Below, in pieces: positions 9,720-17,351 of a stretch of DNA of 17,351 nt (within the stretch, counting starts at the first letter, position 1; each line of letters begins with the position of its first letter). Origin of the DNA: Rhizomucor pusillus. Taxonomy: Eukaryota; Mucoromycota; Mucoromycetes; Mucorales; Lichtheimiaceae. A program made the translations under genes and the position numbers. The notes under the pieces are model-generated. The model did not search any database. It was not told the DNA's origin and was given only the letters and a program-made list of their open reading frames with translations. The stretch spans positions 1-17,351 of the forward strand of contig FWWN02000601.1 in assembly GCA_900175165.2 (NCBI GenBank), written 5' to 3'.

Positions 9720-9807
9720 TGTAATTCTCTTCTATTATTCTCCACAGATAACCACAGTATGATATATATAAGAACAAAAAAATGGAAAAAGAAAAAAGTT
9801 GTGGATG

Positions 9808-9952
9808 TCGCTTCTGTGCGACATGTTTTTCTGTGCATGCGACATTTGGTTTGTCATCGTGCGCAAAGATTTCTGGGTAAGTACGACTTCAATTTTTGTT
9901 AGCCTGCGACTTCAGAATTGGCGGGGACCGACTTTGATTTTGGGAAAGAGTG
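9808..9952 (-). repeat. Right TIR of Tc1/mariner element
   Basis: This is the reverse complement partner of 8704-8847. It carries the same GCGACA/TGTCGC motif near 9818, 9839 and 9906. Divergence between the two TIRs shows this copy is old, in contrast with the identical 2.6-kb arms around it. Confidence 0.85.
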
Positions 9953-9954
9953 TA

Positions 9955-10357
9955 AATGAGCTGCGGATTGTAACCTCCCAAATTTTAGTTTAGCGAGGCG
10001 AGGTATAATTTTAGAAACGATATCAATGTGTTATAGCGCCACAAAATGTGCCCACACGACCCGTATGTTCACAAATTATGGCGTGTGATCAGAAGTGCAC
10101 CCGTGAACCATTAACAGGAGTGGCCTGAGCTTTCAGACCATACCTCAATAAGGAAATTTGAGTCACAAACACAGCCGGCGATCTTTCTCCTCTTCCAACC
10201 TCCCCTTTCTTCCAACGCGGCGTCCAAAGCACCTAAATGCGGGATGGTTGACAATATTTTTAATAAAGGTCATAAAAGTGTTAAAGAAATATCGGAGGAT
10301 AGAGGTAGAGTGGGGATGATGAGAACAAAAATGAATTAGAGATTTGCTTCCTTCTCA
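9955..10357. other. Spacer without recognisable genes
   Basis: About 400 bp lie between the Tc1 element and the stop of the histidine-rich gene. No ORF of note is present. Its right part is presumably the 3' untranslated region of the minus-strand gene. Confidence 0.5.
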
Positions 10358-11038
10358 TTATGTTTGTGGACGAGTACGATGTTGATTGTGGTAATGACTA
10401 TCGACATATGACGGTGCCAATGGCTGTGTATGATGAAGTTGATGATGCAGATGGTGCTTCTCGTGAGCCATCGAGTAAGGTGAAGTGGTAGGATGATGGT
10501 GATGATGATGGTGGTGATGGTGGTGGTGGGGATGATGAGTAGGGGAATGGTGCGAGAACGGGTGGAGAAGAAGATGATGATCCACGGGGGTACCCGGGTT
10601 ACCCATGTAGAGTGGGGATCGAACATCGTGGAGATTATCTATGTGGTGGATAGAAGAGGAAGTGGAGGATACACCCGACCTGGAATGAGCAAGCGAAGGC
10701 ATGCGTGAAAAATCAACGTGCTTTTGGCGGGTTTGATTCCGCTCTTGCAAAAGAATCCTTGCTTCTTCTTCGTAGTCACGGGTGGGATCAATGGGTTCTG
10801 GCTCTTCAGTTAGATAACCAAGTTCAGGGAAAAATAGCTTGATATGGCCTTGAATGTGATTGTTCTCATCAATGCAGGATTCCTCAGGCATGAGCGGCAC
10901 AATCTGGAACAGATTCTCTTGACATTCTGAATCGTCGATCCAGTTTATATTGTCTTCGTCGTCAACGGAATTATAATTGCTTTCTTCTCCTTCGTCTGGT
11001 GCGAGTGGGATAAATTCGAATCCGGAGAGTATTGTCAT
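10358..11038 (-). CDS. Acidic, histidine-tract protein, unknown
   Basis: This single-exon ORF has 226 residues and a true ATG at 11038. The N-terminal ~100 residues are strongly acidic and of normal complexity (FIPLAPDEGEE, IKLFFPELGYLTEEPEP, then a Glu/Arg-rich helix DYEEEARILLQERNQ). A Ser-rich linker follows, then a C-terminal third dominated by histidine, including a run of 12 His at about residue 172. No signal peptide, membrane segment or known domain is seen. His tracts are reported in nuclear-speckle proteins and can bind metals, but no function is claimed. A splice-acceptor-like ttctccttgcag lies ~30 bp upstream of the ATG, so a 5' untranslated exon is possible. Confidence 0.65.
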   Translation of the reverse strand: MTILSGFEFIPLAPDEGEESNYNSVDDEDNINWIDDSECQENLFQIVPLMPEESCIDENNHIQGHIKLFFPELGYLTEEPEPIDPTRDYEEEARILLQERNQTRQKHVDFSRMPSLAHSRSGVSSTSSSIHHIDNLHDVRSPLYMGNPGTPVDHHLLLHPFSHHSPTHHPHHHHHHHHHHHHPTTSPYSMAHEKHHLHHQLHHTQPLAPSYVDSHYHNQHRTRPQT

Positions 11039-12852
11039 GGTTTGGTGTGGGTATCATGCAATAGCACTGCAAGGAGAAAAACAAGCGCAGTTGCTACAAC
11101 AATTATCTTTTATATATCAGTTCGAAGTCTCGGGTGAAAAAGGGAACGATTTCAACTCCGATATACATCATCCCCTATATTGCCAATAGGATCCGTTGGA
11201 AGGATCTTATCTCAAACTTCCCTGCAGGGTCAAAAAATACCTTCTCACACTGGCTTTTACCCCAGACTTTCGTTCAGGTGACCATAGTTCTTGATCCATA
11301 GGTGAAGAATGCGCGTGAGTCATACATGGCAACAAAAAATCCATGGCAATAGAGCAGGAGATTTTTTTTTTCAGGAGGAGAAAACGTAAACAACAAACAA
11401 CAAGAGACAAGATTGTGGCGAAAGAGAGACAGGAGTCAGCTGCGGATACGGAAACCTTAAAAAAAGCAAATACCTTTCTATTCGTTCCATTTGACTCTGG
11501 AGAGACGAGGATGGATCATATCTGGCAATCAATTTTGGTAACCTTCTCCAATCTTGTGCTCATTGATACACATCGATGTAATATATCTCAGCATATCAAG
11601 CATAGATTCACTGCTGACACATGATTTCTATCTGTTTTTCTATGATGACATGTATCTGCTGGAATGCATTCCCATGGTCTGTTCGCAGATCGGAGCTGAC
11701 CCAGTTTACATATTGGCACATCACTGCTGATCTCTCTCCCAACAACGGAAGTGATATCTTCTTCATGCTGAATATCAGCAAGGAGTAAAGACAACGTGAA
11801 CGCAAATACGTATTAACTGCAAACAGGATACTGCTTATATCGGCTGAAATCGCTCTAGGTCCAAACATCCTAATAAGCGGCCAAGCCATGCATAGCTCGT
11901 ACGTAGTTGCTGACAAGCATCCACGAGTTACCGCCTTTGTCACGCTGGCACTAAATTCATCACCTTCTTTGCCTGCAAATTCCAAGTAGCATAACCATGG
12001 CAACGATCCAAATTTATTCTAGCCTCGTTTTATTGCGTTGCATGTTGTCATTATGCTTTACAAGCTTAAATGTATACTCTTTAGTGTGAAGTGACCATTA
12101 CTGTTTATCGATGATACCTGTGTGCAGTACTGGTCTAGTGCCAACCACGAAGCAGTAACCTGGGTCCACCAAAAAGCGTTCTATTTGATCTAGATATCGA
12201 AGAAATCTGATAGTGTATCCTTGGAAAGTGCGTAATTATAATTTGAGATTAACAGGATAAAAAAGGTCGAGGAGGTCGCCTCCCCAATACTTCTCGGATG
12301 TAAGTATTCTATGCAAAATATTCTCTGTCAAGAGTACAATACAATGCATCTCAGGAACATGTCATTGATAGATAAATCCTCTTGATGGACAATTGAAGTC
12401 ATGATGAAGAAGGAGATCGAGAATTTGCTTGACAATAGTCCATACCCATAAATAGGTGAGATAAAGAAAAGATAGAAATGGGGACAATCAAATAGATATA
12501 TCCAAAGGTCTCTCATATTATATGCACTTGAACGCAGAAAGGACGGGATATGAAGAAGCTGTCTTGCTTTTGTACCGTTATCATGTAGCATGAATGGATC
12601 TCCTATAATGTTTTTCATATAAAAGCATGCCTTTGTACCGCGGCCACCAGATTCTCAGTCTCGTCTACATTAACTACAAAGGTAGCTATTGTCTATCCGA
12701 AGTAAATGTTTTCATATAATCTCGTGAGTATTCACGTAAATAGCATGATTCTTAGTGCTTGTGCTGAAAATCAAAATAGTGTAGGATGATTTGACGAGGT
12801 AAGAAGGCTGCTCTTTGCATTCATATTCTCCTTTCCTTACGTGTACAAAGAC
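11039..12852. other. 1.8-kb gene-poor stretch with weak ORFs
   Basis: No gene can be supported. The longest frames are 11343-11624 (+, 93 codons, basic start), 11608-12003 (-, 131 codons, TTG rather than ATG start) and 12328-12618 (-, 96 codons). The 131-codon frame has ordinary amino-acid composition and could be an exon or a decayed gene, but I recognise no domain. A small GGAGG/CCTCC dyad is at 12271-12283. The rest is AT-rich. Confidence 0.45.
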
Positions 12853-14431
12853 ATGTCTGGTGCAGAGGATGAAGGGCTCTACATGGACATTGATGGTCCC
12901 GAGTTTCTCCTAGAGCTGAATCAGGAAATAGCTTCGTTGCGGTCTATGCCATTGTCAGTTACAGGTAAGCTACTGCCTTCAAAAAAGACACCGATGGATC
13001 TGATCTAACAAATGCCAGCTTTTGACAGGAATGCACTCGAGAGCCTCGACCAAATTGCCACATCTGCTGAGTCGCTAAGATCGAGCTTGGACATGCAAAA
13101 AGAAATACGCGCTGTCATATTGGATACGAATTTCTTGCTATCCAATTTACAGTATCTGGGGCATCTTGGTCAATGCGTAGACGCTTGCAGCGATCCAAAT
13201 TCATTCAAGATAGTGATACCATGGATGGTCGTGCAGGAGTTGGATAGAATTAAGGTAGTTATCAATGAAGGGAGATTATATGTCATGAAATGAGCGTGCT
13301 ATTCAAAGACAAAATTATCAGGAGCGACAAGGCACGGTAGCGGAGCAGGCAATGCGCGCATTACGATACTTGGAGGACAAGTTACGGAAGCAAAAACCAT
13401 GGCTGCGCGTACAAAAGATGACAGAACTTCATGATCCAGAATTCTATAAGGTTTATATACCCTCAGATTGTGTTGTTTGGCTGCTAACCATGAAGCTGCA
13501 ATGCATTTTAGAGAAGTGGAAAAGGGGATGACGCGATTCTCGATTGCTGCCTGTGAGTAAAAGTATAAAAGTCTAAAACCGAGCTCTAATGGAGGAATGC
13601 ATGTAGATATTTTGTGAACAACTTGAAATATAGAACGCTATTGCTTAGTAACGATCGAAATCTGAACATCAAAGCAATGGCACACGAGGTCCAGAGCCTA
13701 TCGCGTGAAACGGTCGGTGCACTCAATCAGCTATTGCAGTCGGTTGGTGGCAAAGAATCATTAGAAATGAACCGGATATACCATTCCGATGAAAAGTTCA
13801 GACAGAAGATGGATATTAAAGAGAAGACGAAAAATATTGCTGCGAATCTTGATATTGAAATACCAAAAGAGTTAACTGGTAAAAAAAATTGCAAAAAGAG
13901 ACGCAGATATCGCATGGCCGTAGCAAAGTCGATGGTTGCTGATACAAAACATCAAGATATGCAGTCTATGGAAATGGATTCCAATCCAGACATCAGTCAA
14001 CATGCATCTTTATCGCTTTCAGTAAGTATTGATCGTACTTCACATTCGAATACGGCATTGCTTATTTTCTTTTTCAGAATTCCTCGGTACATTCCAGTAC
14101 AATTAAACCAAACGTATCGTCATCGTCGACTTTATATGATACCTACAACCATTCAAGTGTACAAGAAAATACCTCATTATCTCTAAATCCTGTCTCAGAA
14201 TCAACTTCGCTGGACGAAGATACTGAGATGATCAATTACGATGAATACCAGAATACGCTGGAGCATTCAGATTCATTCAAATCCAAACATGCCCCAAAGA
14301 ATCAGAAAATCCTAATACCGCCGTCATCAGCCGATGAACACCGTAAACTGTTTGAGAACAGAAGGAACGTGACGCACAAATGGCGGTCAACGGATGAATC
14401 CATATGGGCGCCTACATACGCATTCAAATGA
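12853..14431 (+). CDS. SWT1-like PIN-domain endoribonuclease
   Basis: Six exons join in phase to about 437 residues: 12853-12964, 13019-13254, 13295-13450, 13512-13552, 13607-14021 and 14078-14431. The third could instead start at 13322, giving 428. Intron 1 has a CTAAC branch site. The PIN domain spans ~67-215. VILDTNFLLSNL carries the first Asp (D73), VVQELDRIK the Glu (E111), GDDAILDCCL the central acidic pair, and LLLSNDRNL the last Asp (D198). This order matches the Swt1 family, which cleaves defective or unspliced mRNPs near the nuclear pore, and yeast Swt1 is of similar length. Residues ~250-275 are Lys/Arg-rich (KKNCKKRRR, a likely nuclear signal). The C-terminus is Ser/Asn-rich and ends WRSTDESIWAPTYAF. 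It is intact and ends 332 bp from the right arm. Confidence 0.88.
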
Positions 14432-14763
14432 TGTAAATCTTTATTATAAAGAAAGGAAGTAATCAAATTACAACGAAGACAATACAGGATTAAACATGGA
14501 GAATTCAAGGGTGTGTAGTGAACGTAGTTGGGATGGCAGCAAGGGAAATCCGTAAGAGCATCAAGTTAGTACCTTGGGCTACTACTGCGTAATCATACAG
14601 TGATACTTACACCGGAAGTGTAATTCCCAAATTCATGGGAGACCGGACCGCGCACTTAAGTGTTTTTGTAACAGCTCAGATTATTGCAGCAAATTAGACT
14701 AGTAGACGTACCTGTTACCTGTCGGGTTGGTTTATTACAATAAAAAATATACAAAAAATGCCT
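14432..14763. other. Unique spacer between swt1-like gene and right arm
   Basis: About 330 bp without an ORF. It contains the presumed 3' untranslated region (ttattataaagaaagg near 14440) and, against the arm, an A-rich run at about 14736-14760. On the minus strand there is a lone donor-like GTAAGTAT and a TACTAAC, but no AG follows within a plausible distance. Confidence 0.5.
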
Positions 14764-17351
14764 GTCCCTGAGTCCTGTGTGATCACATAACGAGTATCGA
14801 ACAAACATGTTTCATACTCATTTATCCTGAAACATTGTATCCATGGAAAGCAATGAATGTATCAAAATGAATCTTGTTGACATCTCACTATCAAACATCA
14901 TGCTGGGAAATGTGTTCATCTCCAATGAACATTACCTTATTAGGATTTTGGCGGGATCTACATTCCCATTGTTCGGCAACGATAGTTCTGCATGAACGCC
15001 GCTGATACGATGCTTAAACCAACATCGAGGTGCAAGCAATCGTCTTTGAGAAATACAAGTTAGAGAGCGTGAAAAGTACTCAAATCTTTTGGGTGAGAAA
15101 TAAGCGTTTTGCGCGATTATCAGACGACGTCAGACTAGTTAGGAGCAGTGTCATATATGCACGATTACACAAACTTGACATGCACCCCTTGGGAAATGAC
15201 AGAAACCGGGCACGATACATGTTTACTACTGTAGATGGCAGCGAAGAGACAAAGAGCTTGAAGAGTGCAAGATAAAGAAGGCGGAATTTTTGCTCGCAAC
15301 GCGACAATCGACAATATTCTGGGACAAACCGTGTCTTGTTCAGCTTGCCCCTCTTTCACCCAGTCAAAATGCCAGTTGCATTCACCCAGGTAACAAAAGT
15401 GAATTTCAGTCACGAATGACTAGGTCCCACAGGGGTGGGTTCTGGTCTCAATGCACTTTTCGAATTGTACTCAATGGTTGGTCTGGTTCTTCTGGGTAAC
15501 CTGTGGCAAGTCTGGTACAGTCATAAGTTCGAGCTTGGCTCCTCTCCTCTCCTCTGTCCCTGGTTTCTGTCTTTGTGCCTGTTCCTGCTTTTCAAGTTCT
15601 TTCTCATGTGCTCTCTCTGTGTCCAACTGCTCTCTCAAGGGCAGCAAGCTCTGGCGTTTGCGCGTTTGCAACGGTACGTCAAAGCTACAAACAGAAGCAG
15701 CACTGGACCGGCTGCGTTTGTTGCTGTCCTGTATCCTTATTCTCGCGTAGACGCATCGCTGGCTCATTCCTGGTAGTGGCTCCTTTTGCGGTCTTCTCTT
15801 CCGCAGCGTTAAGGTCTCGGGTACGAGGTAAACTAGTTAAAAGCAACGTTGACACCGTTTTTAGCTTGTTATACGCTGATTGCAAGTCTTGGTTGGTCCT
15901 TCCTTCGTGGTTTCCTTCCTTTTGCCAACCGGCACGGTCTTCGGTATGAAATATACAGGGTTTTTACAAGACAACGTTGATGCCGCTCGCGATCTTTTAC
16001 TGTAGTAGGTGTTTCGATGGTCTCTTTCTACGGTGTTGTCTTTTCTGCTCGTCTATTGTCTATAGTCAGTGTCTCTTAGGTATGAAACATACAACTCTTG
16101 TAAAACAGGCAAGTTGTTAACGCTTGTGATTCCTAATTCAGCAGGTACATCTTGGGGTTACTTAGTCTCGTGTTTCAGCTGTGAGCAAGTAGGGATCAAG
16201 AATCAAGGCACAAAATATGTCAAGCCAGCTTTTTCCTCCAAGGACGTTTTCAGGGTCGGCATAACTTTTGCTTCAGAAGTGTGTTGACACCTGTCATGCA
16301 AGGTGTAGCTGCCTTGAACTGGCAGTTGTAGGTCTGATCGCCCCAGGACACCGCAAAACGCAAATGAATCTGGTGTCCCTGCGCCTCTGCCCAGGGTCGC
16401 GTCCTACGATCTCCGGAATACCACGTTATGGAACAACCTCTTTCCTAACTCATCAACACGAGGCTGGCCCGGTACATCCACAATTTTGACCAACGTACAC
16501 ACATCCACATCAAGACAAGTTTCATGCACGCACACAATTTTGGATACATACAGCATTACATCTACACATCACCTACATCTGCATTCAACAGTTTTGACAT
16601 GCACGACACCAACTTTGGATACGATACGATTCTACACCTTGTGGCGATTTTGAACAACATTGAAAACTATGCTCCATCTTTTGTTATTAAAAAGGTACAA
16701 AAGAAGACAAAAAAGGGCATTCACGATTTTGTCATTCATTCGCATTCATACAACACCATCATATCTGCATTCGACATTTTTAACGACTACATCATTGCAT
16801 TCATCACAAAAAACAAAACAAAAAAAGCAAAAAGAGTAGAAAAAATAGAAAATAAAAAAGAAAAAGTAAAAGAAAATGATCTCCTCTAATGCAAACCATG
16901 CACGTGGGACTTCCACTGGTTCCATGATCGGCTACGGCAAGACGTAGAAGACCTCGGTGAAGTCTGAAATACGCGGTGTCCTACTGGCGATCGGCCACCC
17001 GGCTGTCGGTTCGGGCGGTTACACCATGCATGACAGGTGTGACAGGTAGTACAGGCAACGCACTTCTGGAGCAAAGTTATGTCAATCCTGAATTCCTCGA
17101 CGGGGTTTGCCTAATATATCGGTAACAAAGATAGTATCAACCACTACCACTACACTACCCGCTCAGTGACTGATCAATTTGTTAGTTTGGAGTAAGGCGG
17201 TCTCCTGACTTCAAGACCGCCTCGCTCCCAAAGCTGGAAAGACTCAACGGCCTCCGGGCTGTTGGGCGCCTCCACAGAAAGTTGGCTTTTGGCGGTTGTC
17301 GTGGCCAGCTTCGACACATCTTCAAGGTCAAGTCATTGGCTGTATCTTTCT
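14764..17351 (-). repeat. Right arm of 2588-bp inverted repeat
   Basis: This is the mirror copy of 1-2588, with the same content in the opposite orientation. Every arm feature listed for the left has a twin at 17352 minus its coordinates. The inner junction is preceded by an A/T-rich run (about 14736-14760, aataaaaaatatac) that has no counterpart at the left inner junction, so the two junction contexts are unrelated. Absence of visible divergence implies recent duplication, ongoing gene conversion between arms, or an assembly artefact. Confidence 0.97.
15471..15767 (-). CDS. Hypothetical coiled-coil ORF, right-arm twin
   Basis: This is the identical mirror copy of the ORF at 1585-1881, also reading inward towards the core. 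The same reservations apply. Identity is expected from the arm duplication and is not independent evidence of selection. Confidence 0.25.
   Translation of the reverse strand: MSQRCVYARIRIQDSNKRSRSSAASVCSFDVPLQTRKRQSLLPLREQLDTERAHEKELEKQEQAQRQKPGTEERRGAKLELMTVPDLPQVTQKNQTNH

Larger units (their letters stand above)
8704..9952 (+). mobile_element. Degenerate, internally deleted Tc1/mariner element
   Basis: This 1249-bp element is bounded by terminal inverted repeats starting CACTCTTTTCC and ending GGGAAAGAGTG. TA dinucleotides flank both ends (8702-8703 and 9953-9954), the standard Tc1/mariner target duplication. Beyond the TAs the flanks read ...ATT and AAT..., so the empty site would have been the palindrome ATTTAAAT, an AT-rich target this superfamily favours. 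The transposase inside is broken. The element lies between genes and interrupts none. Confidence 0.9.

Noticed and set aside
14590..14763. Minus-strand intron or gene next to the right arm (GTAAGTAT and TACTAAC motifs)
   Set aside because: No AG follows the branch-like motif for about 95 nt, and the surrounding frames are short.
2589..14763. Mating-type locus inside the inverted repeat
   Set aside because: No HMG-box or homeodomain gene, triose-phosphate transporter or RNA helicase (the usual Mucorales sex-locus genes) was seen. Only the structural analogy to flip/flop loci remains.
15030..15275. 81-codon ORF in the arms (twin 2077-2322)
   Set aside because: It begins at GTG with a stop shortly upstream, and overlapping frames on the other strand are equally open. 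No domain was recognised, so coding status is unsupported.
1..17351. CRISPR array, Maverick/Polinton or Starship interpretation
   Set aside because: There are no regularly spaced identical repeats, no PolB, integrase or capsid genes, and no DUF3435-type tyrosine recombinase. The genes are spliced and eukaryotic.

Overview
The window looks like nuclear DNA of an early-diverging filamentous fungus, most likely Mucoromycota (Mucorales-like). The genes carry many short introns of about 50-65 bp, several with a CTAAC branch motif. The proteins recognised are eukaryotic: a SET9/KMT5-type histone methyltransferase, an SWT1-type PIN endonuclease and a PF13350-type tyrosine phosphatase. The Tc1/mariner relic has the transposase style common in Mucoromycota. 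The phylum call is inference from style; no rRNA or marker gene is present.

The architecture is the striking part. Positions 1-2588 and 14764-17351 are an inverted repeat that I read as identical wherever I compared it: position x pairs with 17352-x, and pairing breaks at 2589/14763. The window is therefore two 2.59-kb arms facing each other around a 12.2-kb unique core. The arms contain a strong hairpin near the outer end, a nested imperfect inverted repeat, degenerate repeats with a long pyrimidine-rich run, and a small basic coiled-coil ORF of unknown nature. I recognise no transposase, recombinase, polymerase or reverse transcriptase in the arms.

The core runs left to right as follows. 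A weak spliced ORF candidate lies at 3173-3488. A complete six-exon tyrosine phosphatase (3843-5105, +) converges on a complete seven-exon SET9-like H4K20 methyltransferase (5390-8181, -). The long ORF at 5390-6667 is the last exon of that methyltransferase, not a separate gene. A divergent small spliced gene of unknown function (8267-8637, +) follows across an 85-bp shared promoter with a 13-bp palindrome. Next comes a decayed, internally deleted Tc1/mariner element (8704-9952) with about 144-bp terminal repeats and TA target duplication. After it lie an intronless histidine-rich acidic protein (10358-11038, -), a long gene-poor stretch (11039-12852), and a complete six-exon SWT1-like PIN endonuclease (12853-14431, +) that ends 332 bp from the right arm.

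The core genes look like ordinary intact host genes and do not form an obvious pathway, although two concern chromatin or mRNA quality control. The open question is what the arms make of them. The possibilities are an invertible chromosomal segment, a giant long-TIR element with captured host genes, two opposed copies of a dispersed repeat, or an assembly palindrome. The sequence alone does not decide among these.
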